Assembly (NCBI RefSeq): GCF_000092925.1
Contig: NC_014217.1
Span: 2,108,001 to 2,172,000 of the forward strand
From: Ancylobacter novellus DSM 506
GTDB taxonomy: Bacteria > Pseudomonadota > Alphaproteobacteria > Rhizobiales > Xanthobacteraceae
Length of the DNA: 64,000 bases
Direction: 5' to 3'
Notes under the pieces: generated by a model
What the model saw: only the letters and a program-made list of their open reading frames with translations
What the model was told of the DNA's origin: nothing
Databases searched by the model: none
Made by a program: the position numbers and the translations under genes
Part shown: piece after piece, positions 7,712-17,387 of the stretch
Numbering within the stretch: the first letter of the stretch is position 1
Layout: the number at the start of each line of letters is the position of its first letter

Positions 7712-9712
7712 TCAGTCCCGCTGCAAATCCGGCGGGCTCGCCTCGGCCACCAGCGCCGCCAGCGCCTCGTCGAGGGTCAGCGTGGTCTGGTTCTGCGAGC
7801 CGAGCCGGCGGATCGAGACGGTGCGCTCGGCGGCCTCCTTGCGGCCGACGACGATGAGCGCCGGCACCTTGGCGACCGAATGCTCGCGCACCTTGTAGTT
7901 GATCTTCTCGTTGCGCAGGTCGAGCTCGACGCGCAGGCCCATCTTGCGCGCCGCCGCGGCGATCTCTTCGGCATAGGGATCGCCGTCGGAGGTGATGGTC
8001 GCCACCACCGCCTGCACCGGCGCCAGCCAGAGCGGGAAATGCCCGGCATGGTGCTCGATCAGGATGCCGGTGAAGCGCTCCATCGAGCCGCAGATGGCGC
8101 GGTGGATCATCACCGGCGTCTTCTTCTGGCCGTCGGCGTCGACATAGAAGGCGCCGAAGCGCTCCGGCAGGTTGAAGTCGACCTGCGTGGTGCCGCACTG
8201 CCATTCGCGGCCGATGGCGTCGCGCAGCGTGTATTCGAACTTCGGCCCGTAGAACGCGCCCTCGCCCGGCAGGATGCCGGTCTTGATCTTGCCGCCCGAT
8301 TCCGCCTCGATCTGGGTCAGCACCCGCTCCATGACGTCCTCGGCGTGATCCCACACCTCGTCGGAGCCGACGCGCTTTTCCGGGCGGGTGGAGAGCTTCA
8401 CCACGATCTCCTCGAAGCCGAAATCGGCATAGGTGGAGAGGATCAGCTCGTTGATCTTCAGGCACTCCGCCGCCATCTGCTCCTCGGTGCAGAAGATGTG
8501 GGCGTCGTCCTGGGTGAAGCCGCGCACGCGCATCAGCCCGTGCAGCGCGCCGGACGGCTCGTAGCGGTGCACCGCGCCGAACTCCGCAAGCCGCATGGGA
8601 AGATCGCGGTAGGACTTCAAGCCGTGCTTGAAGATCTGCACATGGCCCGGGCAGTTCATGGGCTTGAGCGCATAGACCCGGTCATTGTCCTCGGCGTCGC
8701 CCGCGGGCTGCACCTTGAACATGTTGTCCTTGTACCAGCCCCAATGGCCGGAGGTCTCCCACAGCGACTTGTCGAGCACCTGCGGGGCGTTGACCTCGCT
8801 ATAGTCGGCCGCAAGGCGGCGGCGCATATAGGCGACGAGGTTCTGGAACAGGTTCCAGCCCTTCGGGTGCCAGAACACGACGCCCGGCCCCTCCTCCTGG
8901 AAGTGGAACAGGTCCATCTCCCGGCCGAGCCGGCGGTGGTCGCGCTTCTCGGCCTCCTCGAGCTGGAGGATGTAGGCGTCGAGTTCTTCGCGGTCGCGCC
9001 ACGCCGTGCCGTAGATGCGGGTCAGCATCGGGTTCTTGGCGTCGCCGCGCCAATAGGCGCCGGCCACCTTCATCAGCTTGAAGGCGTCGCCGACCTTGCC
9101 GACGCTCGGCATGTGCGGGCCGCGGCAGAGGTCGAACCAGTTGCCCTGCTTGTAGATCTTGATCTGCTGGTCGGCGGGGATCGCGTCCACCAACTCGACC
9201 TTGAACGCCTCGCCCTTCTCGGCGAAGACGCGCTTGGTCTCCTCGCGGTCCCACACCTCCTTGGTGAAGGACGCGTCGCGGGCGACGATCTCGCGCATCT
9301 TCTTCTCGATGGCGGGGAAGTCCTCGAGGCTGAACGGCTCGTTGCGGAAGAAGTCGTAATAGAAGCCGTTCTCGATCACCGGGCCAATGGTGACCTGCGT
9401 GCCCGGCCACAGCTCCTGCACCGCCTCGGCGAGCACATGCGCGGCATCGTGGCGGATCAGCTCCAGCGCCTCCGGGCTCTCGCGGGTGATGAGCTCGAAC
9501 TTCGCGTCTTGGGTGATGGGGTCGGAAAGGTCGCTCAGCGTGCCGTCGAGCTTCATCGCCAGCGACTTCTTGGCGAGCGACTTGGCGATGGAGGCGGCGA
9601 CTTCGGCGCCCGTGGTGCCGGAGGCATAGGCTCGCACGGCGCCATCGGGGAAGGTGAGATTCACAGTTGCCGGCTCGCCGGCAACGTTCTGGCTCACGAG
9701 ATTTTCGGACAT
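7712..9712 (-). CDS. thrS: Threonyl-tRNA synthetase
   Basis: Charges tRNA-Thr with threonine in the cytoplasm. The 666 residues show the full domain order: TGS domain (about 15-75), editing domain with HxxxH at 88-92, class II catalytic core with [10 protein letters not shown] and the motif 2 region [21 protein letters not shown], motif 3 near [13 protein letters not shown], and an anticodon-binding domain ending at [14 protein letters not shown]. Length is normal for the family. The ATG at 9712 is preceded by GGAG within AGGAGAAAAG. A small stem (CCTGCG/CGCAGG, 9733-9749) lies in the leader, but no T-box or other known riboswitch is visible. Confidence 0.98.
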   Translation of the reverse strand: MSENLVSQNVAGEPATVNLTFPDGAVRAYASGTTGAEVAASIAKSLAKKSLAMKLDGTLSDLSDPITQDAKFELITRESPEALELIRHDAAHVLAEAVQELWPGTQVTIGPVIENGFYYDFFRNEPFSLEDFPAIEKKMREIVARDASFTKEVWDREETKRVFAEKGEAFKVELVDAIPADQQIKIYKQGNWFDLCRGPHMPSVGKVGDAFKLMKVAGAYWRGDAKNPMLTRIYGTAWRDREELDAYILQLEEAEKRDHRRLGREMDLFHFQEEGPGVVFWHPKGWNLFQNLVAYMRRRLAADYSEVNAPQVLDKSLWETSGHWGWYKDNMFKVQPAGDAEDNDRVYALKPMNCPGHVQIFKHGLKSYRDLPMRLAEFGAVHRYEPSGALHGLMRVRGFTQDDAHIFCTEEQMAAECLKINELILSTYADFGFEEIVVKLSTRPEKRVGSDEVWDHAEDVMERVLTQIEAESGGKIKTGILPGEGAFYGPKFEYTLRDAIGREWQCGTTQVDFNLPERFGAFYVDADGQKKTPVMIHRAICGSMERFTGILIEHHAGHFPLWLAPVQAVVATITSDGDPYAEEIAAAARKMGLRVELDLRNEKINYKVREHSVAKVPALIVVGRKEAAERTVSIRRLGSQNQTTLTLDEALAALVAEASPPDLQRD

Positions 9713-9886
9713 CGGCTTTTCTCCTGCCCACTCCTGCGAACCACGCAGGTAGGCTTGTTACGGTCGGCATGTCGGTTACGGACGCGCTTCAAGTAGAACG
9801 GTCCGGCGACAACGTCCAGCCTTCCCAGCCGGGCGCATTTACCTTACCCTAGCGGACGTCCACTGCTCTTGTCTTAGGAGCGCGTC

Positions 9887-12574
9887 ATGGCCGGGGGCGG
9901 CGTCGTGACCAGGGTGGCCTCGCGAGCGGGGCGCATCTGGACGTTCATACTCGATATCGCGCTGACGCTCTGGGTCGTCCGCGTGCCGCTCGTCAGCATC
10001 GCGCTCGGCTTCGTGATCCTGGGGCTGGCGCCGCAGGCGGCCGATGCGCTGGTCGACGTCGCCATCGGCGACCAGCTCGCGGAGTGGTGGGAGATGCCGC
10101 CGAGCGTGCGGCTCCTCATCCTCGTCTTCCTGCTCTGGGCGATGCCGGTGCACTATTCGGCGCGGCTGCTGCTGCAGACCGACCAGCGCTACCGCGCGAC
10201 CGCGCTGGTGCGCGGCGTCGGCCCGCGCCCGGATCCGCCCGCCACCCGCTGCGGCATCTGCGGCCTGCTGCGCGAATGCTTCACCTGCGGCCCACCCTTC
10301 GGCTGCATAGAGACCTATGTGCCGCGCCTGCTCGGCGCCGCCACCTTCCTCGCCTTCGCGCTCGCCGCGCTTGCCGCCGAGAGGTTCCTGCCCACTCTCG
10401 AGAGCGTGGGGCTGCGCGAGGACGTCGTCGTCCAGCTGCGCTGGATCGCGGCGCTCATGCTCATGGGCGCCATCGTCTTCCTGTTCTATGCCGGCCTGCG
10501 CCGGCGCATCGCCGCCCTGCCCTTCTTTGCCGCCGCCGACCGCTTCATCGAGCGCAATCTCGGCAAGGTGTTCCGCCGCCTCGGCATGGTGGCCGGCCGG
10601 GCGGCCAACCGCGTGCAGGCCAGCGGCCGCCTCTATCTGCTCCTGGTGGGGCTGGCGGTCGGGGTGTTCCTGATCTTCGGCCCGCATGCGCTGGCGGAGA
10701 ACCGCCTGTTTCCGCGCGCCATGGCGCTCCCGGTTATCCTCGGCGGCTGGGTGCCGGCGCTCTCGCTGGTGGGCGGCTGGGGCCGGCGGCTGCGGGCGCC
10801 GCTGATCACGGCGATCCTCCTGCTCGTCGCCGGCATCTACGCATTGCTGGGCGACAACCACACGGTACGCCGCCTCGCCGACAGCCCGGCCGCCGGGCAG
10901 ACCAGCCTGGAAGAGGCGGTCAATCTCTGGATGCTGAAGAACGGCTGCGCCGGGCGCGACGTACCCTGCCCGCGGCCGATCATCGTCGCCGCCGCCGGCG
11001 GCGCCAGCCGCGCCGGCTTCTTCACCGCCAGCGTCATCGGCCATTTCCTCGATTTCGAGCTGCACAAGCCGCAGGTCAGCGTCGGGCGCGACAACGACAC
11101 CAGCTATGTGAAGGCGGCCAATGACGACGGCCGCATGACCGCCGCCCTCGCGCCCCGGCAGGGGCCGGCGCTGACCGGCGACAAGGTCGCCGAGCGCTTC
11201 TTCGCCATATCCGGCGTCTCCGGCGGATCGGTCGGCGCGCTGATGGTGGCGGCGGCGCTGCGCAACTCGCCGGGCGACAGCAAGCCACCGCCCTGCCACC
11301 AGCCGGCAGCGAAGCTGTGGTTCGGCGGCGGCGTCAACACCTGGCGCGACTGCCTGGAAGTGCTGATGAGCGGCGACTTCCTCTCGGCGACCTTCTTCGG
11401 CCTCACCTTCCGCGACCAGGTGCCGCTCGGCTTCGACGACCGCGCCGTGATGCTGGAACAATCCTGGGAGAACTGGTTCTCCGAAGCCATGACGGCGCCC
11501 GATGCCGGCGCCGCTACCGTTGCCGCCGCCAACGCCAACGCCGCCGCCGGCCCCGCGCCGCCGCGGCTGCCGGGCCTCGACGGCGCCTTCCTCCAGCTGC
11601 AGCCGCGCGCGGATGCATCCGGCAGCGCGACCTGGATTCCCTATCTGGTGCTCAATGGCACCTCGGTGGCCACCGGGCAGCGGATCGTCACCTCGACGCT
11701 GAAGCCGCGCTACCGCCCGCCGGACGGCTGTCCGACCGGCCCCCGGCTGCCCTCGGGCGAATGCGTGCTGTTCACCCATGCGCTCGACTTCCACGAGCTT
11801 CTCAACGGCAATGCGGGCACCGACGGCTTCTTCGACCGGCTGCAGGTCCATCTCTTCGGCACGCCGGCCGCCAGCGACATCCCCGCCAGCACGGCGGCGC
11901 TGAACTCGGCGCGCTTCCCGGTCATCTCGCCGCCAGGCTCCATCCGCGACACCAGCGGGCAGGTGATCGACCGCATCGTCGACGGCGGCTATTTCGAGAA
12001 TTACGGCGCCGATTCAGCGCTGGAGCTCGCCAAGGCGATGGTGGCGGTGGCGCCGAAGCTGCGGCCCTTCGTGCTGGTGATCTCCAACGACCCCGAGACC
12101 GCGCGCATCGACGGCAAGGCGCAGAACGGCGCCATCGCCCCCAATATCGACGACGTCTCCTGGTTCCCCGACGCCAACGGCCCGCTGGGCGCGGTGATGC
12201 AGGTGCGCAGCGGGCGCGGCCGGCTCGCCGTCGCCGAGCTGCGCACCTGGCTGGACACGACGCTCGGCAGCGAATGCGGGGCGAACTCCGCCCACATCCA
12301 GGTGCTGCCGCAGCCCGGCGCGACCCGGACCGACGTGGCCCGCGAGGTCTCGATGAGCTGGTGGCTGTCCAAGCCCGTACAGCTGCATCTGCGCCAGCAA
12401 TTGGAGAACTCCAGCAGCGTCCGGGTGGCGACCAGCTGCACCGAGGCGGCGAGCCGCGATGCGCCGACCAATGACTGCGCCGTCGCCGCGGTCTGGCAGG
12501 CGCTCGGCGGCGTCTGCTCGACACCCTCGCTCCGTGTCATCTCGAGCGAGGTCGCCGAACCCGATCTCCACTGA
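9887..12574 (+). CDS. Membrane-anchored patatin-like phospholipase, 895 aa
   Basis: A lipid acyl hydrolase with the patatin Ser-Asp dyad. Residues 1-330 carry about seven or eight hydrophobic segments and a cysteine-rich loop (TRCGICGLLRECFTCGPPFGC). The catalytic half follows: oxyanion loop AAAGGASRAG near residue 370, nucleophile GVSGG with Ser445, and the DGG motif with Asp699 (VDGGYFENYG). An Ala/Pro-rich low-complexity loop lies near residues 545-565. AGGAG precedes the ATG. The enzyme half presumably acts on membrane lipids; which side of the membrane it faces is not clear from the sequence. It is divergent from thrS and not in an operon. Confidence 0.85.
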   Translation: MAGGGVVTRVASRAGRIWTFILDIALTLWVVRVPLVSIALGFVILGLAPQAADALVDVAIGDQLAEWWEMPPSVRLLILVFLLWAMPVHYSARLLLQTDQRYRATALVRGVGPRPDPPATRCGICGLLRECFTCGPPFGCIETYVPRLLGAATFLAFALAALAAERFLPTLESVGLREDVVVQLRWIAALMLMGAIVFLFYAGLRRRIAALPFFAAADRFIERNLGKVFRRLGMVAGRAANRVQASGRLYLLLVGLAVGVFLIFGPHALAENRLFPRAMALPVILGGWVPALSLVGGWGRRLRAPLITAILLLVAGIYALLGDNHTVRRLADSPAAGQTSLEEAVNLWMLKNGCAGRDVPCPRPIIVAAAGGASRAGFFTASVIGHFLDFELHKPQVSVGRDNDTSYVKAANDDGRMTAALAPRQGPALTGDKVAERFFAISGVSGGSVGALMVAAALRNSPGDSKPPPCHQPAAKLWFGGGVNTWRDCLEVLMSGDFLSATFFGLTFRDQVPLGFDDRAVMLEQSWENWFSEAMTAPDAGAATVAAANANAAAGPAPPRLPGLDGAFLQLQPRADASGSATWIPYLVLNGTSVATGQRIVTSTLKPRYRPPDGCPTGPRLPSGECVLFTHALDFHELLNGNAGTDGFFDRLQVHLFGTPAASDIPASTAALNSARFPVISPPGSIRDTSGQVIDRIVDGGYFENYGADSALELAKAMVAVAPKLRPFVLVISNDPETARIDGKAQNGAIAPNIDDVSWFPDANGPLGAVMQVRSGRGRLAVAELRTWLDTTLGSECGANSAHIQVLPQPGATRTDVAREVSMSWWLSKPVQLHLRQQLENSSSVRVATSCTEAASRDAPTNDCAVAAVWQALGGVCSTPSLRVISSEVAEPDLH

Positions 12575-12627
12575 GCCCTTTCCGCTCGAATGGACTACTT
12601 TATCCGAGCGATAAGAAAGTGCGCTCG

Positions 12628-12933
12628 CTAGCTCCCGGAGCGCCACCGCCCATAGCGCCACGGTGCGTACCAGCGCGCGCGCGGCGGGACCTCGACCGGC
12701 ACCGCCTCGAAGCCCGAGCCGCCCCAGGGATGGCAGCGGCAGATGCGCCCGGCCGCCATCCAGCCGCCGGCCCAGGCGCCGTGCCGGCTGATCGCCTCGT
12801 CGGCGAATTCCGAGCAGGTCGGCAGATACCGGCACTGCCGGCCCATGAAGGCGGAGAGGCTGTAGCGGTAGACGAGGATCGGCGCCCGCAGCGCGAGGCG
12901 CGGAAGGCGGGCGATCTTGCCGGCAACGCTCAC
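12628..12933 (-). CDS. yidD: Membrane protein insertion efficiency factor YidD
   Basis: Small (101 aa), basic, with the family core PILVYRYSLSAFMG, then CRYLPTCSEFADEAI and GGWMAAGRICRCHPWGGSGFE. The conserved cysteines and the HPWGGSG stretch are diagnostic. YidD associates with the inner membrane near YidC and helps insertion of membrane proteins. In many bacteria it lies in the rnpA-yidC region; here it stands alone, convergent with the patatin gene. The C-terminal tail is short and Arg/Trp-rich. Confidence 0.93.
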   Translation of the reverse strand: MSVAGKIARLPRLALRAPILVYRYSLSAFMGRQCRYLPTCSEFADEAISRHGAWAGGWMAAGRICRCHPWGGSGFEAVPVEVPPRARWYAPWRYGRWRSGS

Positions 12934-13001
12934 GGCCGCCCTCCCCTAACCGGGAACCGCCGGGAGTCGGGCGCGTTGCCCCTCCGGATCGAACGGAGGG
13001 G

Positions 13002-13469
13002 ATGATGATGACGGCCTGCCGGCACTTTACGCTTGGATGCGCGGCTCTCCTCAGCCTGCTCGGCGCGGGTCCGCTTCTCGCCCAGCAGGCCCCGCCCGCG
13101 CCGCAGCCCGCTCCCCAACCAGCGCCCGTCGAGCAGAAGGCGCCGCCCGGCCCGCCCGGCGGCACCCAGCCGGACGCCTCCGCCGCCAAATCCCCCGAGG
13201 TCGATCCCGACATGCAGCGCGTCGCCGCCTGCAAGGCCGAGGCGCTGAAGAAGCTGAAGCAGCGCTCGCCCTCGGTCGACGACATCTATATCGACATAGA
13301 CGGCCTCACCATCGCGCAGGCCGACGCCAAGCTCGGCGACACGCCGGTCAAGGGCGTGATCATGGGCGAGGCCTATATCCAACGCGACCGCTCCGATTCC
13401 GCCAACCGCTTCCTCTGCCTGACCGGGGCGAAGGGCGAGGTGCTGTTCACCTTCTTCACCGAGCGGTGA
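13002..13469 (+). CDS. Exported protein of unknown function with Pro-rich N-terminus
   Basis: A cleavable signal peptide is evident: basic start, hydrophobic core FTLGCAALLSLLGAG, then LLAQQA. A Pro/Ala/Gln-rich linker follows (about residues 28-70). The folded part (80-155) contains a conserved-looking DIYIDIDGLTIAQADAKLGDTPVKG and ends FLCLTGAKGEVLFTFFTER, with two cysteines that could pair in the periplasm. Three consecutive ATG codons (13002, 13005, 13008) follow GGAGG, and spacing favours the second or third. The family is not recognised by name. A repeat element follows immediately. Confidence 0.75.
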   Translation: MMMTACRHFTLGCAALLSLLGAGPLLAQQAPPAPQPAPQPAPVEQKAPPGPPGGTQPDASAAKSPEVDPDMQRVAACKAEALKKLKQRSPSVDDIYIDIDGLTIAQADAKLGDTPVKGVIMGEAYIQRDRSDSANRFLCLTGAKGEVLFTFFTER

Positions 13470-13484
13470 GGCGCCCTGCTCCGC

Positions 13485-13601
13485 GCCTGCGTGCTTCGAG
13501 GCTCGGGCTTTGCCCGAGCACCTCAGCATGAGGAAACCTCCTCATCGAGAGCAGCCTCATCCTGAGGTGCCCGGCGCAGCCGGGCCTCGAAGGATGCTCG
13601 T
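13485..13601. repeat. Intergenic palindromic repeat, GCCTCGAAGGATG family (copy 1)
   Basis: Two inverted halves: GTGCTTCGAGGCTCGGG...CCCGAGCACCTCAG and CCTCATCCTGAGGTGC...GGGCCTCGAAGGATG. Further copies are at 15608-15725, 18186-18293 and 22460-22575. It sits between two convergent genes. Confidence 0.85.
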
Positions 13602-13622
13602 CCCCAGATGCGGCAGCCGTTC

Positions 13623-14069
13623 CTACTCCGCCGCCTGCTTGGCGTGCGCCTCGATCTGGTCGACCGCGTCGACCACGGCGTCGAAGGTCAGCATGGTCGA
13701 GGCGTGGCGCGCCTTGTAGTCGCGCACCGGCTCCAGCACCGCGAGCTCGGCCCAGCGTCCGCCGGGCGGCGGGCCGTTCTCCTTGAGCATCTTGCGCATG
13801 GCCTCGCGCACCTCGCGCAGCTCGGCCGGCGTCGAGCCGACCACCAGCGCGCCCATCACCGAGGACGACGCCTGCCCGAGCGCGCAGGCGCGCACCTCAT
13901 GGGCGAAATCGGCCACCACCCCGTCCTTCATGACGAGGTCGATGGTGACGGTGGAGCCGCAAAGTTTGGAATGCGCGGTTGCCGACGCGTCGGGCGAGGC
14001 AAGGCGCCCGAGCCGTGGTATATCCGCAGCCAGTTCAAGTATGCGGCGATTATAGACTTCGTTCAGCAT
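13623..14069 (-). CDS. NifU/IscU-like iron-sulfur cluster scaffold protein
   Basis: 148 residues of the NifU N-terminal fold, on which Fe-S clusters are assembled before transfer to target proteins. Two of the three usual cluster ligands are present: Cys in HSKLCGST (residue 37) and Cys in RACALGQASSS (about 62). At the third position, where IscU has HCS, this protein reads HAS (RHASTML), so the ligand is lost. This is a natural variant in alphaproteobacteria as far as I recall, not a damaged gene: the frame is intact and the rest is well conserved. It is divergent from folE, a common neighbour arrangement in this group. Confidence 0.85.
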   Translation of the reverse strand: MLNEVYNRRILELAADIPRLGRLASPDASATAHSKLCGSTVTIDLVMKDGVVADFAHEVRACALGQASSSVMGALVVGSTPAELREVREAMRKMLKENGPPPGGRWAELAVLEPVRDYKARHASTMLTFDAVVDAVDQIEAHAKQAAE

Positions 14070-14324
14070 GCCAACTGTCCGTCACCGTCTGTCCGGCGTT
14101 CGTAAGCGCAAAGGCGCCCCGCCGCCCGATTGCAGCCCGCCCGTGCTGGCTTATATAGGAAGGGTGGCCGGCACGCGAAAGCAAGGCAATGTGGCTTGCG
14201 GCACTTTCGCGTGACGGTCAGGATCGAAGTGCGTCGTGATCCGTGACGGGCATTGGCGCATGGCGAGTTGAACCGGTGACACTTCGGCGCCCGGTCGAGA
14301 ATGCGCCGTCGAACGGAGTTCGTC

Positions 14325-14963
14325 ATGGATGCCGTGCTTAAGTCGCTGATGCGTAGTGCCCAGAACGAAGTCGAAGCCTCCGCCGCCCGCCGTCCCTCCC
14401 GCGAGGAGGCCGAGGCGGCCGTGCGCACGCTGATCGCCTGGGCCGGCGACGATCCGAGCCGGGAAGGCCTGCTCGACACGCCCAAGCGCGTCGTGCGCGC
14501 CTATGAGGAGCTCTACAGCGGCTACCGCGCCAATCCCGAGAAGATCCTCGACCGCACCTTCGGCGAGATCGGCAATTTCGACGACATGGTGCTGGTGCGC
14601 GACATCGAATTCTATTCGCACTGCGAGCACCACATGGTGCCGTTCGTCGGCAAGGCGCATGTCGCCTATTTCCCGGTCGAGCGCGTGGTCGGCCTGTCGA
14701 AGATCGCCCGCATCGTCGATCTTTTCGCCCGCCGCCTGCAGACGCAGGAGCACCTGACCTCGCAGATCGTCACGGCGATGGACGAGATCCTGAAGCCCCG
14801 CGGCGTCGCCGTGCTGCTCGAGGCCGAGCACATGTGCATGGCCATGCGCGGCGTGCGCAAGCAGGGCGCTTCCACCGTGACCTCGCAGTTCACCGGCGTG
14901 TTCCGCGACGACCCGCAGGAGCAGGTGCGCTTCATGAGCCTGCTGCGCGGCATGCGTCCTTGA
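14325..14963 (+). CDS. folE: GTP cyclohydrolase I
   Basis: Converts GTP to 7,8-dihydroneopterin triphosphate, the first step of folate (and pterin) synthesis. 212 residues with the family signatures: [17 protein letters not shown] at the start, [15 protein letters not shown], the zinc and active-site segment [10 protein letters not shown], then [27 protein letters not shown], and the second Cys ligand in [12 protein letters not shown] use the ATG at 14325, which has CGGAG at a good distance, instead of the ATG at 14301. hisI follows after 16 bases. Confidence 0.97.
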   Translation: MDAVLKSLMRSAQNEVEASAARRPSREEAEAAVRTLIAWAGDDPSREGLLDTPKRVVRAYEELYSGYRANPEKILDRTFGEIGNFDDMVLVRDIEFYSHCEHHMVPFVGKAHVAYFPVERVVGLSKIARIVDLFARRLQTQEHLTSQIVTAMDEILKPRGVAVLLEAEHMCMAMRGVRKQGASTVTSQFTGVFRDDPQEQVRFMSLLRGMRP

Positions 14964-14979
14964 GCCTGCGCTGATCATC

Positions 14980-15465
14980 GTGACCGACGCCCCCTTTGCC
15001 CCGCGCGGCTCGAAGGCCGAGAACGAAGAAGGCGACCGCCTCTCCCCGAAGTTCAACGCCGACGGGCTGCTGACCGCCGTCACCGTGGACGCCGACGACG
15101 GCACGGTGCTCATGGTCGCGCATATGGACGCCGCCGCCCTCGCGCTCACCATCGAGACCGGCGAGGCGCATTATTTCAGCCGCTCGCGCGGCCGTCTGTG
15201 GAAGAAGGGCGAGGAAAGCGGCCACGTCCAGAAGCTGGTCGAGTTGCGCATCGACTGCGACCAGGACGCGGTGGTGCTACGGGTGCGCCTCGAAGGACCA
15301 GGCGCGGCCTGCCACACCGGCCGGCGCTCCTGCTTCTACCGCTCGGTGCCGCTCGGCGCGGCGCCCTCGTCGGAATTGAAGCTGACCTTCAACGACAATC
15401 TCCGCCGCTTCGACCCGGTCGAGGTCTACGGCGCGCCGAAGAAGACCGACACGCCGCGGTTTTGA
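14980..15465 (+). CDS. hisI: Phosphoribosyl-AMP cyclohydrolase (monofunctional HisI)
   Basis: Opens the adenine ring of phosphoribosyl-AMP, the third step of histidine synthesis. The protein has [42 protein letters not shown], with the conserved SRSR(GR)LWxKGExSG core, then the metal ligands in IDCDQDAV and [13 protein letters not shown]. There is no fused PRATP-pyrophosphatase domain, as usual in alphaproteobacteria. Start is a GTG at 14980, 16 bases after the folE stop, so the two are likely co-transcribed. Confidence 0.96.
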   Translation: MTDAPFAPRGSKAENEEGDRLSPKFNADGLLTAVTVDADDGTVLMVAHMDAAALALTIETGEAHYFSRSRGRLWKKGEESGHVQKLVELRIDCDQDAVVLRVRLEGPGAACHTGRRSCFYRSVPLGAAPSSELKLTFNDNLRRFDPVEVYGAPKKTDTPRF

Positions 15466-15484
15466 GGACACGCCGCATAGCTCT

Positions 15485-15600
15485 TTCCTCTCCCCGTTGG
15501 GGAGAGGTGGCCCGCGAAGCGGGTCGGTGAGGGGTGACGCGACTGCGGAGCCGAAGAGCCCCCTCACCCCAACCCTCTCCCCCACGGGGAGAGGGGGTTA
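15485..15600. repeat. Intergenic CTCTCCCC palindromic repeat
   Basis: CCTCTCCCCGTTGGGGAGAGG is followed by a GCGAAGCGGGTCGGTGAGGGG segment and, in opposite sense, by CCCCTCACC...CCCTCTCCCCCACGGGGAGAGGG. The arms can pair over the whole element. It lies behind hisI and could serve as a terminator or message-end hairpin. Confidence 0.8.
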
Positions 15601-15607
15601 AGACGCC

Positions 15608-15725
15608 GCCTGCGTGCTTCGAGGCTCGGGCGCTGCCCGAGCACCTCAGCATGAGGTGCGTTGCTGAACGCAAAAGAGCGACCCCATCCTGAGGTGCGAG
15701 CCGAAGGCGAGCCTCGAAGGATGCC
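15608..15725. repeat. Intergenic palindromic repeat, GCCTCGAAGGATG family (copy 2)
   Basis: Nearly identical to the copy at 13485-13601 in both halves; the centre differs. It lies between convergent hisI and the CBS-domain gene. Confidence 0.85.
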
Positions 15726-15743
15726 CGCCTCCGCACGGCGCCC

Positions 15744-16175
15744 TCACGCCGTCATGATGTACTCGCGCAATTGATGGCTCTCGCGCTCCATCTCGGCCAC
15801 GCGATGCTTCACCACGTCACCGATCGAGATGATGCCGACAAGCTTGCCGTCCTGCACCACCGGCAGGTGACGGAAGCGTCCCGCGGTCATCGATTCCATG
15901 ATCTGGTGGACGGTCTCGTTGCCGTCGCAGGTCACGACCTTCGAGGTCATCACCGACGACACCGGATCGTCGAGCCGGGCCGGCCCGTCATTGCCGATCA
16001 CGCGCACCACGTCGCGCTCGGAGATGATCCCGACCACCCGGCGCTCCGGGTCGGTCACCACGATGGCGCCGATGCGCTTGGTGGCGAGCAGAGTCGCCGC
16101 CTCCCGCAGCGTGGCCTCGGGCCCGATGGTCTGAACCTCGTGGCCCTTCTCGTCCAAAATGCTCCGAACCGTCAT
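15744..16175 (-). CDS. CBS-domain pair protein
   Basis: 143 residues made of two CBS motifs (about 8-58 and 73-125): IGAIVVTDPERRVVGIISERDVVRVI and FRHLPVVQDGKLVGIISIGDVV. Stand-alone CBS pairs bind adenine nucleotides and modulate other proteins by sensing energy state. No enzymatic domain is attached. It starts at the ATG at 16175 with GGAGG nearby. It is monocistronic as far as visible; the binding partner cannot be inferred. Confidence 0.93.
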   Translation of the reverse strand: MTVRSILDEKGHEVQTIGPEATLREAATLLATKRIGAIVVTDPERRVVGIISERDVVRVIGNDGPARLDDPVSSVMTSKVVTCDGNETVHQIMESMTAGRFRHLPVVQDGKLVGIISIGDVVKHRVAEMERESHQLREYIMTA

Positions 16176-16349
16176 GCCATGCCTCCTTCCCAGCGTAGGC
16201 GGGCCGGCCGGAGCGCATCCGCCGCCCGCTCTTCTCGGCTCCCCGCCGCCGGCGGAGGCGCCTATGGGTGAATGATCGGCTGTAACGCAGCGGCAAGCAA
16301 TAGGCCCGGAAGCGGACCTATTTACGGCAGGTGCTCAGTCCACCGCTGT

Positions 16350-17132
16350 TTAGCTGTTGCGTTGGCGCGAATAGAGCCGGTCGTCGGGCGTGCGGCCCAC
16401 GGGGTCGAACAGCGGGAACAGCAGCAGGCCGACAATGAACCCGCCGATATGCGCCTGCCAGGCGACGCTGCCGTCGACCAGACCAGCCGGGGCGCCGAGG
16501 CCGAAGGCGAGGTTGATGGCGAACCACACCGCCACGAAGCCGATCACCCGCCGGTCGCGCAGCACGACCATGAGCGGCGCAGCCGGATAGTGCACGGCCT
16601 GCTCCATCATGTCCGGCCGCCAGGCGGCATAGCCCTCATGGGCGAACATGAAGCGCAGCGCCGCCGCCATGAAGCCGGACACCGCCGCCGAGGCACCGAT
16701 CATCGGCACCAGCTCGCCCTCATGGGTGAGAAGATGCAGCCCCGCCCCCGCCGCCGCGGTGACGGCAAAGAACAGGAGGAACCGCACCGTACCGAAGCGA
16801 CGCGCCACCGGCGTGCCGAAGGCGAGCATCCACAGGAGGTTCAGCCCGACATGGCTCCAGCCGCCATGCAGGAAGGCATAGGTGACGAAGGTCCACACAT
16901 CCGCCGCCACGCCGCCGGGCAGCACGCCCTCCGCCAGCACGGAGGGATCGAAGCGGGCAGGAATGAAGGCGAACAGCGCCAGGATCTCGACCCCGGTGTC
17001 GGGATCGACGAAGTCGCGCACAGCCTGGATGAGAAGCATCACCGCCGCCAGCACGGTGATCACCGCCGGCACGTTGAGGATCGGCTCACGTCGGTCGCGG
17101 GCAAGGCGGGGTGGTTCGAGCACGCCGATCAC
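16350..17132 (-). CDS. Rhomboid-family intramembrane serine protease
   Basis: 260 residues with six or seven hydrophobic segments. The family landmarks are present in order: TYAFLHGGWSHVGLNLLWMLAFG (the HxxxN region), the catalytic Ser in GASAAVSGFM, and the catalytic His in AHIGGFIVG. These proteases cut transmembrane segments within the bilayer. The N-terminus carries a short positively charged stretch. No substrate is suggested by the neighbours. Confidence 0.92.
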   Translation of the reverse strand: MIGVLEPPRLARDRREPILNVPAVITVLAAVMLLIQAVRDFVDPDTGVEILALFAFIPARFDPSVLAEGVLPGGVAADVWTFVTYAFLHGGWSHVGLNLLWMLAFGTPVARRFGTVRFLLFFAVTAAAGAGLHLLTHEGELVPMIGASAAVSGFMAAALRFMFAHEGYAAWRPDMMEQAVHYPAAPLMVVLRDRRVIGFVAVWFAINLAFGLGAPAGLVDGSVAWQAHIGGFIVGLLLFPLFDPVGRTPDDRLYSRQRNS

Positions 17133-17306
17133 ATAGGCTGCCGCGTGCGCCGCGGCAAGCCACGGCCGGCTGCGGCAAGGTCGCAGCGCGCCGCCGCCAT
17201 TGGCACGGAGGCGTTGCCGGCGGCTTAATTCGCGTGATGAACAGTTTGCCTATTGGCGTGGTTAACGTCAATAAAAAGACATATTAACATTTGCTGTCCA
17301 GCGTTG

Positions 17307-17322
17307 TGACGAATCTTCGTCA
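17307..17322. promoter_or_regulatory. 16-bp palindrome upstream of the BTLCP gene
   Basis: TGACGAATCTTCGTCA is a perfect 7-2-7 palindrome, 65-80 bases upstream of the next start codon, in an AT-richer stretch suited to a promoter. It looks like a dimeric repressor or activator site. No regulator gene is next to it. Confidence 0.45.
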
Positions 17323-17387
17323 TCGCTTAGACGAGAATAAAAACCTCGCCTCTATGATCTCATCCATAGACACGGATGAGGTACGCG

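Noticed and set aside
17200..17216. TGGCACGGAGGCGTTGC upstream of the BTLCP gene as a sigma-54 promoter
   Set aside because: The two boxes are two bases too far apart; GG-N10-GC spacing is essential for this sigma factor.
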